A stretch of 11,003 bases of DNA, taken from NCBI GenBank assembly GCA_031269065.1, contig JAIRWJ010000110.1, forward strand, positions 1 through 11,003. The letters run 5' to 3'. Positions within the stretch are counted from its first letter, which is position 1; the number at the start of each line of letters is the position of its first letter. This DNA comes from Rickettsiales bacterium (lineage in GTDB: Bacteria > Pseudomonadota > Alphaproteobacteria > Rickettsiales > UBA1997). Below, piece by piece: positions 1 to 6,485 of this stretch. The notes under the pieces are model-generated. The model had not been told where the DNA came from. It saw only the letters and a list, made by a program, of their open reading frames with translations, and did not search any database. The translations under genes and the position numbers were made by a program.

Positions 1-2
1 TT

Positions 3-860
3 TTCTATGTAGCCATAACAAGGGCCGAAAACGAACTCTACCTATGTGGCCTAGCTGGTAGACCATCAACGGACGAAGGTGAAGGGGAGGACAGAGTCAA
101 CAGTTGGTACACCATGGCCCGAAGGGCCCTGGCTAGCTTGAATGCAGAGGAGAAAGAGGTTGACCTAGGAGGTGGAGAACATGGTAAAAAACTCATCTAT
201 GGTAGAGAGTCTCTGGGAGAGAGGCGAGAAATAGCAGTCTGCAGCAATGACAGTCCAGAAAAAGCCAGCAGAATAGAGAAGATACTTAGCTCCATAGAAA
301 AATACAGCCCGGTGCTAGAACCAAAAAAAGTTATTTCTCCCTCACAATTTTTCAGCTACCACGATAGAAGCGACTCTCCAGCTTTAGGGCGCACGCCCAT
401 TCTGAAAGGAAAGGCTGTGCATAGGCTACTGGAAATTCTGCCAAAGATAGACCCAAACCATTGGAATGACATTTCCGAGGCCTATGTCAATAGTGCACTT
501 TCGGATCTGCCATCTATCGCCAGAGCAGAAGTCAAAAAAGTAGCTCTAGGTATAATGAGGGATAATAATTTTCAGAAATTCTTTTCAGAAAATTCTAGAG
601 CCGAAGTATCTATTCTGGGAGAAGTGGATGGTTTGGAAGTTTCCGGAAAAATAGACAGGTTGACTGAGTTCGATAACAAAATAGTTATTCTGGACTACAA
701 AAACACTCCGAGAAAATTCAACAGTGCCGATGAATTACCTCAAGAGTACGTGAAACAGCTGGAACTCTATCGAAAACTTATGGAGAAACTCAATCCAACA
801 AAGACCATCGAGTGCTACATACTAATGACAGTCCATGGCACAATGTTGAGGGTGTTTTGA
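3..860 (+). CDS. addA: AddA-type double-strand break repair helicase-nuclease, C-terminal part (5' end outside window)
   Basis: This is the C-terminal 285 residues of a UvrD-like superfamily 1 helicase fused to a RecB-type PD-(D/E)XK nuclease, the AddA half of AddAB, which resects double-strand breaks for RecA loading. The frame is open from position 3. Residues 2-16 read YVAITRAENELYLCG, which is helicase motif VI. The nuclease domain follows: GKAVHRLLE with His140, Glu201 in RAEVSILG, Asp218 in GKIDRL, Asp231 and Lys233 in ILDYKN, and Gln252/Tyr256 in the QxxxY motif. All nuclease residues are present, so it looks active. The usual DYKT is DYKN here. The protein ends in TGA at 858-860 with a normal family-like tail. 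The first ATG in view (114) is internal and is not the start. AddB is not in the window. RecB is the alternative name, but AddA fits alphaproteobacteria better. Confidence 0.85.
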   Translation, partial: FYVAITRAENELYLCGLAGRPSTDEGEGEDRVNSWYTMARRALASLNAEEKEVDLGGGEHGKKLIYGRESLGERREIAVCSNDSPEKASRIEKILSSIEKYSPVLEPKKVISPSQFFSYHDRSDSPALGRTPILKGKAVHRLLEILPKIDPNHWNDISEAYVNSALSDLPSIARAEVKKVALGIMRDNNFQKFFSENSRAEVSILGEVDGLEVSGKIDRLTEFDNKIVILDYKNTPRKFNSADELPQEYVKQLELYRKLMEKLNPTKTIECYILMTVHGTMLRVF

Positions 861-896
861 CAATGTCAGAGCTGAGAGCTCCCAGTCGTCTACAGC

Positions 897-1157
897 CTAA
901 GACATCTTGTTTGGCCACTTTTTCTCCCCTCGACTCTGTAGGCTCGGAGGCAAAATTTTAGCTATTTTCTCTCCTCATCCTCTCGGAGACGCTAAAACAT
1001 AGGCTCTACTCATCAATCTCTCAGAGATATGCGCTGCTGCGGTAATATGTGTAATATTCTCAAGAAAGATCTCTCTGGGAAATATGGGTGGTCCCAGAGT
1101 GAGAGCAGCAAACAGGGAATAAATTTTAGACCAAAAGTTTCTATTAACATGTAGCAA
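897..1157 (-). pseudogene. Possible gene remnant: minus-strand frame broken by one TGA
   Basis: Reading leftward from a TTG at 1157, 60 codons are open to a TGA at 977-975. The same frame then stays open for 25 more codons to a TAG at 899-897. The product is unrecognised, and the only start is TTG without a clear ribosome binding site. The short second part is lysine-rich. At this length one stop in 86 codons can occur by chance, so it may not be a gene at all. RodA, the usual gene after mrdA, was considered, but no RodA motif is visible. Confidence 0.15.
1073..1099. repeat. Perfect 8-bp inverted repeat
   Basis: CTCTGGGA at 1073-1080 pairs exactly with TCCCAGAG at 1092-1099 across an 11-nt loop. 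No T-tract follows on either strand, so it is not a typical terminator. Its role is unknown. Confidence 0.4.
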
Positions 1158-1185
1158 TAGATGTCTTTGTAGAAGTTATATATAG

Positions 1186-1434
1186 ATGGATGAGATAGAT
1201 TATGTTTTTTCTGTTGCTGCTACTGCTACTCTGAAGAATAGAAGCCGGAGAGCTTTGGAATTAAAATGGATCTCCGGGGAGGGGGAGAAATCGGGCACCG
1301 AATGGAATTAGGAGCCCCATCGAGGTGAGCATCTCCGTGAATGGACAGTAGATGAATACCTCTCTGTGGGAAGATCCTGGCGGGAAGAGATCTTTTCTAT
1401 ATGCATCTCGGACCCCGGAACAACGGAGCTCTAG
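1186..1434 (+). pseudogene. Possible gene remnant: plus-strand frame broken by one TAG
   Basis: ATG at 1186 opens 41 codons to TAG at 1309-1311. The frame then continues without a break for 40 codons to TAG at 1432-1434. Both parts have a protein-like mix of charged and aromatic residues, for example REWTVDEYLSVG in the second part. A TAG lies immediately before the ATG, so there is no upstream extension. I do not recognise the sequence. It could be a small gene inactivated by a nonsense mutation, or a chance opening in purine-rich DNA. Confidence 0.2.
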
Positions 1435-1453
1435 GTCAGAATAGAATTATTTG

Positions 1454-1482
1454 AAAAAAGCTCCCATATTTCCTAGAGAGCC
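1454..1482 (-). terminator. Probable intrinsic terminator of the leftward operon
   Basis: Read on the minus strand, GGCTCTC (1482-1476) pairs with GGGAGCT (1465-1459) as a 7-bp stem including two G-T wobbles. The loop is 10 nt and runs directly into six T residues (1459-1454). It lies 34 nt past the mrdA stop, the expected place for the end of this transcript. Confidence 0.55.
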
Positions 1483-1516
1483 ACAGTTAGTGATTTCCCG
1501 CCATATCGGCTGATTG

Positions 1517-3376
1517 TCAATCGGCATCGGCCGAATGGAAGGAGCCAAGTCCGTTGTCTATGAGAAATTTCAGTATGTCGATAGCTATCGGAGCAGCACT
1601 GAGGCTGCCACTGTCGCCATGCTCGATAACGACGGCGATGCCATAGCGAGGTCTATCGAAGGGGGCAAACCCTATGAATATACCATGGTTTCTGTATCTT
1701 TCGTCTAGTTTTTCGTTGTCTCCTAGGGTTTTTTCCATCTTTTCTTTGGCATCAATGGATATCACCTGGGCAGTGCCGGTCTTTCCGGATATCTGATAGT
1801 ACTTTTTTGTCCTGAGCCAGGAGGCAGTGCCATGTTTCCCATTCACCACTTCGAACATACCCATCTTTGTGATGGCAGTGCTCTTCTCTTTGAACAGGGG
1901 TTTCTGAAAATATAGGTTTTTGTTATATTCTCTAATTGGACTGTTGAAAATTAGGAATGGTCTCAAAGGGTAGCCACCATTGGCTATTCTTGACACCATG
2001 ACAGCCAGCTGTAGGGGATTGGCCAGCACATAACCTTGGCCTATGGAAAGATTTATGGTATCTCCTTTTGTCCAACTTTCATTATAGTATTCCCTTTTCC
2101 ATCCAGGATTTGGGAGAATACCACTGTTGTAACCAGGCAGATCAATTTCAAATTTCTCTCCTAGGCCTAGCTGCTTTGACACATTGTATAGGCTGCCGAT
2201 GCCAGCAAAGACCCCCAGATTGGCGAAAAATATATTACAGGAACTCTCCAGAGCCTCCACAATACCAATGTGGCCATGACCTTTTTTTTTCCAGCATCTA
2301 AAGTCTAGTTTTTTAGTGATCTTCAGTAGTCCGGAACATTCTATTTTCTTGTTTTCATTCCAGTCATTCTCCATTGCGGCCAGAGCCACTATTGGTTTGA
2401 AGGTTGAGCCCATGGCATAGAGTGCATTAATTGCCTTGTTATGCATAGGTTTTCGTTCATCGCTGAGTAGACCCACCCAGTAGTCATTGGATATATAGTC
2501 TGTGAACTCGTTGGTTTCGAATGATGGTGTGGAGACCATAGCCAGTATCTCCCCGGTTTCGACGTCCAGCACTACTATAGCCGATCTCATGTTCCGAACT
2601 TTGTCGTAGGCAAATTTCTGAAGAGCTAGGTCTATAGTCAACTTCAGATCCTCTCCTCTCTCCGGTTCCTTTCTGTTCAGCTCTTTTATGGGAATATTGT
2701 GGACATTCACCTCGACTTTTTTGTAACCTGATCTTCCAGTTATCTGGGTATTAAATGAGCTTTCCAAGCCGTCCTTACCTATTTTAAAATTCGGATGCAG
2801 AAGCACATTCTTTCTAATTTTTCTTGATAGCCTTTTTATATCCCGGTCATCTGGTACGGCAACATAACCAAGAATGTGGGCAAATTCTTTGCCATAGATA
2901 TATTCTCTTATGTATCCCTCTTCGATGGAGAAATCATTTATCCTATGGCTGTTGGCAGAAATTTTGACCAGTTCGTCCCAGGTCAGATTGTTCATAATGG
3001 AAACAGCCCGTCGGTTTTTGCTGTTTCCAAGTTTTTTCATTATTCTTCGACGCTTCTCCTCCGAAATATCTAAAATTTCCATTATAGATCTGGCTGATTT
3101 ATACTTGTTCTGATATAGAATAACTTCATAGCTGACTCTATTATTGGTTAATCTATGGCCATTTCTATCGAATAGATCACCCCGTAGTGGAGGAATAACA
3201 TCTATTCTCACTCTATTGTCCTCCGATCTGCTCCTAAGTTCCTTAAAATTTAGGATCTGCAGATAGAATAGCCTAAAAAGCAGAGAAAAAACCGCAACGG
3301 CCATAAATACCGAAAAAATCAGCACCCTTTTTATAAAAATGGAGCCTTTTGCATGCTCCTGAAGCAGATTAGACAT
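1517..3376 (-). CDS. mrdA: Penicillin-binding protein 2, cell-elongation peptidoglycan transpeptidase
   Basis: Class B PBP of 619 residues (E. coli PBP2 has 633), the DD-transpeptidase of the Rod elongation complex, anchored in the inner membrane and facing the periplasm. A membrane anchor spans about residues 17-40. The dimerisation/pedestal region with PPLRGDLFDRNG (62-73) comes next, then the transpeptidase domain. Catalytic motifs are complete: SxxK as S324-T-F-K327, SxN as S379-C-N381, and KTGTA at 532-536. The start is the ATG at 3376. The frame is open further upstream to 3559, but that part lies inside mreD and is not protein-like for the family. The start overlaps the mreD stop by 8 nt, implying translational coupling. 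It is last in the operon, with a probable terminator 34 nt downstream and no rodA following. Confidence 0.93.
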   Translation of the reverse strand: MSNLLQEHAKGSIFIKRVLIFSVFMAVAVFSLLFRLFYLQILNFKELRSRSEDNRVRIDVIPPLRGDLFDRNGHRLTNNRVSYEVILYQNKYKSARSIMEILDISEEKRRRIMKKLGNSKNRRAVSIMNNLTWDELVKISANSHRINDFSIEEGYIREYIYGKEFAHILGYVAVPDDRDIKRLSRKIRKNVLLHPNFKIGKDGLESSFNTQITGRSGYKKVEVNVHNIPIKELNRKEPERGEDLKLTIDLALQKFAYDKVRNMRSAIVVLDVETGEILAMVSTPSFETNEFTDYISNDYWVGLLSDERKPMHNKAINALYAMGSTFKPIVALAAMENDWNENKKIECSGLLKITKKLDFRCWKKKGHGHIGIVEALESSCNIFFANLGVFAGIGSLYNVSKQLGLGEKFEIDLPGYNSGILPNPGWKREYYNESWTKGDTINLSIGQGYVLANPLQLAVMVSRIANGGYPLRPFLIFNSPIREYNKNLYFQKPLFKEKSTAITKMGMFEVVNGKHGTASWLRTKKYYQISGKTGTAQVISIDAKEKMEKTLGDNEKLDERYRNHGIFIGFAPFDRPRYGIAVVIEHGDSGSLSAAPIAIDILKFLIDNGLGSFHSADAD

Positions 3377-3902
3377 TTTTATACTTCTTCCAGAGCGGAT
3401 AGACCAAAAGACTATAGAAAAGATTTTTGAACATAGCCACAACAAGGTAGGTGATCGGATGAAAAGCGTTTCTATAGAACGAATAGGTAAACCATTGGAT
3501 AAACATGTATAGAAACATGAAAAGTGCCATATTTTCCAGAAAATAGAGCATACTCTCACTTTCTATCGAATATTGGCGTAATTTGGACATGATTTTAAAA
3601 GATGCCAGAAGACTAAGACTGGATAGACCCAGTGGTAAAAAACTCACCGTGTCGATTATGAGGCCGAAGAAAAACAAATTGTTTCTGGATATTAGTGCTG
3701 TTCTTCCCCGAAGCCAAAAAAACACGAAAAAAATGAGCATTAAGTTTATGTCCGGGAAAAATCTGGCCAGACTAGCCAGTGGGCCTGGAGTTCCGGAGAA
3801 CATTGTGCTAACTATGAAAACCGAATATATCAGTGCATATACCTTCGCTCTGGATAAGGGCCGAACCTCCACATTGCCGAGTGTGGAGCTAATTCTTGCC
3901 AT
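3369..3902 (-). CDS. mreD: Rod shape-determining membrane protein MreD
   Basis: A 177-residue, very hydrophobic protein with about five predicted membrane segments (near residues 20-38, 50-65, 74-98, 118-140 and 148-170). MreD belongs to the elongasome with MreB, MreC, RodA and PBP2. Supporting signs are the size, the membrane pattern, the PDINLMLIFFVFFWLRGR segment (50-67) followed by a GLIIDTVSFLPLG stretch as in the family, and the position directly before mrdA. The ATG at 3902 overlaps the end of the upstream kinase gene by 14 nt. No clear Shine-Dalgarno is visible, so it is probably coupled to upstream translation. mreB and mreC are not in the window, so the classical mre cluster is split. 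MreD proteins are poorly conserved, hence less than full certainty. Confidence 0.8.
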   Translation of the reverse strand: MARISSTLGNVEVRPLSRAKVYALIYSVFIVSTMFSGTPGPLASLARFFPDINLMLIFFVFFWLRGRTALISRNNLFFFGLIIDTVSFLPLGLSSLSLLASFKIMSKLRQYSIESESMLYFLENMALFMFLYMFIQWFTYSFYRNAFHPITYLVVAMFKNLFYSLLVYPLWKKYKNV

Positions 3903-4446
3903 AGTTGTTTATATAGTCACTTACCAGCTGCATTATGACATTTATTGCTGTGTCCTTACTAAGATAGGTGGTATTAACCACTATGTCTGTGGCGCTATAT
4001 ATGGGGTAGCGTTCATTATACATTTCGGTCATGATCTGCGCCTTGTCTTTGCCTTCCAGAAGTGGTCGATTGTTTCTCCGCTCAACTCTCTTTATGAGAA
4101 CATCTAGATCCACATCGATAAACACAGATATAGCCTTTTCCTTTATTTCCCTTCGCACATCCGTATCATCGTAGGCATTGCCGCCTATAGATAGAACCTG
4201 TGGCTTGGTAGTCTTCAGTATCTTATTTATGACTACCTTTTCAACCTCATCAAAATATGCAGCTCCTTTTTTTTCAAAAATCTCTACCGTTGTCATATTC
4301 TCAGCCTTTTCCATTTCTTTATCTGAGTCAACAAACTTTATTCCCAGCTTCTGTGCCAAACCAAAGCCCGTGGTCGTCTTGCCGGCTCCCATCATCCCAA
4401 TCAAAACTACAGTCCTCCTTCGCGAGGGGTGCAATACTTCTTCCAT
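3889..4446 (-). CDS. aroK: Shikimate kinase homologue with altered substrate-site residues
   Basis: A 185-residue P-loop kinase of the AroK family, which phosphorylates shikimate at O3 with ATP in chorismate synthesis. Walker A is GMMGAGKT (17-24). FVDSDKEME (38-46) keeps the acidic pair near shikimate. The lid/adenine region has NNRPLL (125-130) and the C-terminal ERYPIY (145-150). Two normally invariant sites differ by manual alignment to E. coli AroK. GE..FR..E is GAAYFDEVE (61-69), so the shikimate-binding Arg is Asp66. The Walker B-like GGG is GGN (88-90). Activity on shikimate is therefore uncertain. It is first in the leftward operon, overlapping mreD by 14 nt, and no aroB follows. The ATG at 4446 has a weak AAG-rich leader. 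Symbol assigned by homology only. Confidence 0.75.
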   Translation of the reverse strand: MEEVLHPSRRRTVVLIGMMGAGKTTTGFGLAQKLGIKFVDSDKEMEKAENMTTVEIFEKKGAAYFDEVEKVVINKILKTTKPQVLSIGGNAYDDTDVRREIKEKAISVFIDVDLDVLIKRVERRNNRPLLEGKDKAQIMTEMYNERYPIYSATDIVVNTTYLSKDTAINVIMQLVSDYINNYGKN

Positions 4447-4512
4447 TTTTTCTTAAACTAATTTTCTAGGTTAATCTTCACCGATATACACTTGAATATT
4501 TTCTCTAAATAA

Positions 4513-4542
4513 ACACACTCCATGGGTTTTGTAATAGTGTGT
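4513..4542. promoter_or_regulatory. Inverted repeat in the divergent aroK/tsaB promoter region, possible operator
   Basis: ACACACT (4513-4519) and AGTGTGT (4536-4542) form a perfect 7-bp inverted repeat with a 16-nt spacer, roughly in the middle of the 125-bp region between two divergent operons. Centre-to-centre spacing is 23 nt, about two helical turns, which would suit a dimeric regulator. It could also be chance. Confidence 0.3.
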
Positions 4543-4558
4543 ATTAATTTTTTAGAAT
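4529..4558 (+). promoter_or_regulatory. Candidate sigma-70 promoter for the tsaB operon
   Basis: TTGTAA (4529-4534) and TAGAAT (4553-4558) are separated by 18 nt. The predicted start would lie only about 7 nt before the tsaB ATG, leaving a very short leader. It overlaps the right half of the inverted repeat. Confidence 0.3.
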
Positions 4559-4571
4559 AGTCAATAGAGGC

Positions 4572-5186
4572 ATGAAGATATTAACCATAGATACTACGGG
4601 CAATCTTATCCATTTAATTTTGCAGGAAGCTGACGGCATTGTCGATGACCTAGAAACCGGTGTCGGAGGTGGACATGCTGAGCTACTATTACCAACAGTA
4701 GAGGAAATACTGACCAGAAATAAACTTTTCTACGATTCCATTGAATGTCTTTCTATTTTGAATGGTCCAGGTAGTTTTGTTGGCCTCAGAGTTTCTATGG
4801 CTTTTATGAAAGCTCTTAGATGTGCCCAGCCTAGAATTAAAATTATATTAAATAGCATATTTCAGGTATTGTCCTTCCAGCTACCCCATGACTTTGTTGT
4901 TCTGGAAGCTGGTGCCAGTGGACTGTACATTAGTGACAAAGAACAGCATAGTTTCTATGTTCGAAAAGAGGATGGTTGCAAATTTTTAAGTAGAGATAGC
5001 CGCATAATAACAAATTCACCATATGCTATAGATTTTTTAAAAAGTCCGAATATCATTGTCAGACAGGTAGACTCTCGTGGGATGGTGGCACTAAACCATT
5101 TCAAGTGTACAGAGGAGCAGTTTGGCAAAGGAAAAATGGAGCCTATCTACATAAGGGAACCGCAGATAAATACTAAAAATGAGTAA
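4572..5186 (+). CDS. tsaB: TsaB, tRNA N6-threonylcarbamoyladenosine biosynthesis subunit
   Basis: A 204-residue ASKHA-fold protein, slightly shorter than E. coli TsaB (231). TsaB forms the TsaBDE complex that transfers threonylcarbamoyl to A37 of ANN-decoding tRNAs. Family marks are ILTIDTTGN (3-11), GGGHAELLLPTVEEIL (32-47) and NGPGSFVGLRVSMAFMKAL (64-82), where the family usually has GPGSFTGLR. The C-terminal half is less conserved, as is usual for TsaB. An AGAGG sits only 1 nt before the ATG at 4572, so initiation may be weak. It is first in a four-gene operon, and its stop overlaps the recR start by 8 nt. The usual neighbour rimI is absent. Confidence 0.88.
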   Translation: MKILTIDTTGNLIHLILQEADGIVDDLETGVGGGHAELLLPTVEEILTRNKLFYDSIECLSILNGPGSFVGLRVSMAFMKALRCAQPRIKIILNSIFQVLSFQLPHDFVVLEAGASGLYISDKEQHSFYVRKEDGCKFLSRDSRIITNSPYAIDFLKSPNIIVRQVDSRGMVALNHFKCTEEQFGKGKMEPIYIREPQINTKNE

Positions 5187-5775
5187 GAACTATATAATAA
5201 ATAACTTGGTTAATGCTCTTCAGAAGTTGCCATCCGTGGGGCATAGGAGTGCCAAAAGGATTGCACTAGGTATTCTACAAAACAAGAATGAGATGATCAG
5301 GCCACTTATGGAAGCGCTCAGTGAGGCCTTTTTAAAGATAAAAAGGTGTACAATGTGCGGAAATTTTACCACAGAAGATAGCTGTGAAATTTGTTCGGAC
5401 GAAAGGAGAGACAGACAAACCATATGCATTGTGGAGAGCATAGCCGATCTTTGGGCCATAGAGAATACAAATGTTTATGGTGGCCTATACCATATCCTAG
5501 ATGGTACTCTGTCAGCCGTAGAAGGAAGAGGAATTGAGGTTTTGAGAATTGAAAAACTTATGGAGAGGATAAAAGACTATGATATAAAGGAAGTTATAAT
5601 AGCTACAAATCCCACCAGCGAAGGACAGACCACAGCTTTCTACATAGCAAACCATCTGGAGGGGCTTGGCCTGAAGATTTTGCAGCCTGCGCTAGGCGTT
5701 CCTATGGGAAGTGAGTTGAGCTATCTAGACGATAGTACACTGGATATTGCGTTTAAAAATAAAATAGAGTTCTAA
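5179..5775 (+). CDS. recR: Recombination mediator RecR
   Basis: A 198-residue protein of normal RecR length. RecR acts with RecO (and RecF) to load RecA on SSB-coated gaps. Domains in order: helix-hairpin-helix LPSVGHRSAKRIA (17-29); a C4 zinc finger with Cys57, Cys60, Cys69 and Cys72; a Toprim domain from about 80 with CIVES (Glu86) and ATNPTSEGQTTA (142-153, Glu148); and the C-terminal GVPMGSELSYLDDSTL (173-188). The usual HxLGGxLSPL segment reads HILDGTLSAV, a modest divergence. The ATG at 5179 overlaps the tsaB stop by 8 nt. recR here is uncoupled from its common dnaX-ybaB neighbours. Confidence 0.95.
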   Translation: MSKNYIINNLVNALQKLPSVGHRSAKRIALGILQNKNEMIRPLMEALSEAFLKIKRCTMCGNFTTEDSCEICSDERRDRQTICIVESIADLWAIENTNVYGGLYHILDGTLSAVEGRGIEVLRIEKLMERIKDYDIKEVIIATNPTSEGQTTAFYIANHLEGLGLKILQPALGVPMGSELSYLDDSTLDIAFKNKIEF

Positions 5776-5776
5776 T

Positions 5777-6481
5777 ATGAAAATAGATATTTTTGTTATC
5801 GACTTTGATTCCACTTTTGTTAACGGGGAATCAATGAATATAATGATCGAGATGGCGCTCAGGGAGCATGCGAGAAGATCCGAGATAAATAGTAGGCTAA
5901 AGATCTTGTCGGACCTATGTATGAAGAGTGAGGTCGGCTTCAGGGAATACTTCAAGATGAAGATAGAAATAGTGAAACAAGCCCTTAAGGAGGAACATCT
6001 TCTTAAGGTAGCAAAAATTCTGGAGAGCAAGGTTTCGCCTCATATAGTGAAGTTGTTGGAAAAGGTCAAACAGTTGAATAGAAAGGTGATAGTTCTGAGT
6101 AATGGATTCAAGCTTGTCCTCAAGGATGTGATGGAAAAATATGGTATAGATATATATTTTGCTAACAAACACATTACCGACAGAAATGGCTATGTAATTG
6201 GCTTCGACGAGAGCAACCCCCTGGCCAATGACAATGGCAAGGAAAATATTATCAGGTTTTTGAAGAGTAAAAACTTCATTCAGGAGGATGAAAAAATAAT
6301 TATGATAGGTGACGGCATGCCCGATCTCAAAGTCTATAAAGAGAAGGCCTCTGATTATTTTTTGAATTTTGCTCTGAATAAGAACAGAAAACTTAAGAAA
6401 CACCGAATTAACAATGACCCAAACTTTATAATTTGTAGAAAACCTGAGGATATGGACGCCTTCATCAATAGCCTGGAATAG
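5777..6481 (+). CDS. HAD-superfamily phosphatase, phosphoserine phosphatase (SerB)-like
   Basis: A 234-residue HAD subfamily IB hydrolase. Motif I is DFDST (9-13, nucleophile Asp9, acid/base Asp11) with Glu18 in NGES. Motif II is LSNG (Ser108), motif III Lys155 in NGKEN, and motif IV GDGMPD (178-183, Asp179 and Asp183). Overall layout matches archaeal phosphoserine phosphatase, including a helical cap at about 20-90. By manual alignment with the Methanocaldococcus jannaschii enzyme, the SGG after motif II is SNG, the carboxylate-binding Arg in the cap is Lys62, and the motif IV Asn is Pro182. So it is clearly a HAD phosphatase, but serine phosphate as substrate is not assured. One nucleotide separates its ATG from the recR stop, and the glycosylase follows 4 nt after its own stop. 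Confidence 0.75.
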   Translation: MKIDIFVIDFDSTFVNGESMNIMIEMALREHARRSEINSRLKILSDLCMKSEVGFREYFKMKIEIVKQALKEEHLLKVAKILESKVSPHIVKLLEKVKQLNRKVIVLSNGFKLVLKDVMEKYGIDIYFANKHITDRNGYVIGFDESNPLANDNGKENIIRFLKSKNFIQEDEKIIMIGDGMPDLKVYKEKASDYFLNFALNKNRKLKKHRINNDPNFIICRKPEDMDAFINSLE

Positions 6482-6485
6482 GGGC

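Larger units (their letters stand above)
861..1516. other. 656-bp gap without a convincing gene
   Basis: This stretch lies between the addA and mrdA stops, which converge on it. I see no tRNA, rRNA, tmRNA, RNase P or SRP signature. It holds several short open frames, each broken by one stop (listed separately), a probable terminator for the leftward operon (1454-1482), an 8-bp perfect inverted repeat (1073-1099) and a 7-bp one (CCGGAGA 1245-1251, TCTCCGG 1271-1277). Purine-rich and pyrimidine-rich blocks alternate: 861-1000 is pyrimidine-rich on + and 1240-1330 is purine-rich on +. This resembles former coding DNA on different strands. A decayed gene region is the simplest reading, but nothing in it matches a family I know. 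Confidence 0.6.

Noticed and set aside
1016..1028. Near-perfect palindrome ATCTCT-C-AGAGAT as an operator or sRNA hairpin
   Set aside because: Too short, with a 1-nt centre, no promoter or T-tract beside it, and in low-complexity CT/GA-rich sequence where such matches are expected.
1215..1232. GCTGCT/ACTGCTACT triplet run as a microsatellite
   Set aside because: Only a few imperfect units; not enough to call a repeat array.
861..1516. A tRNA, tmRNA, RNase P or SRP RNA gene in the large gap
   Set aside because: Neither strand shows a T-loop GGTTCGA pattern or the conserved core motifs of these RNAs.
3377..3559. A longer mrdA with 61 extra N-terminal residues
   Set aside because: The extension lies fully inside mreD in another frame and precedes the normal cytoplasmic-plus-anchor N-terminus; ATG at 3376 gives the family length.
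3583..4107. A 174-codon plus-strand open frame
   Set aside because: It lies antisense to mreD and the shikimate kinase-like gene, both supported by family motifs; its translation has no domain-like pattern.
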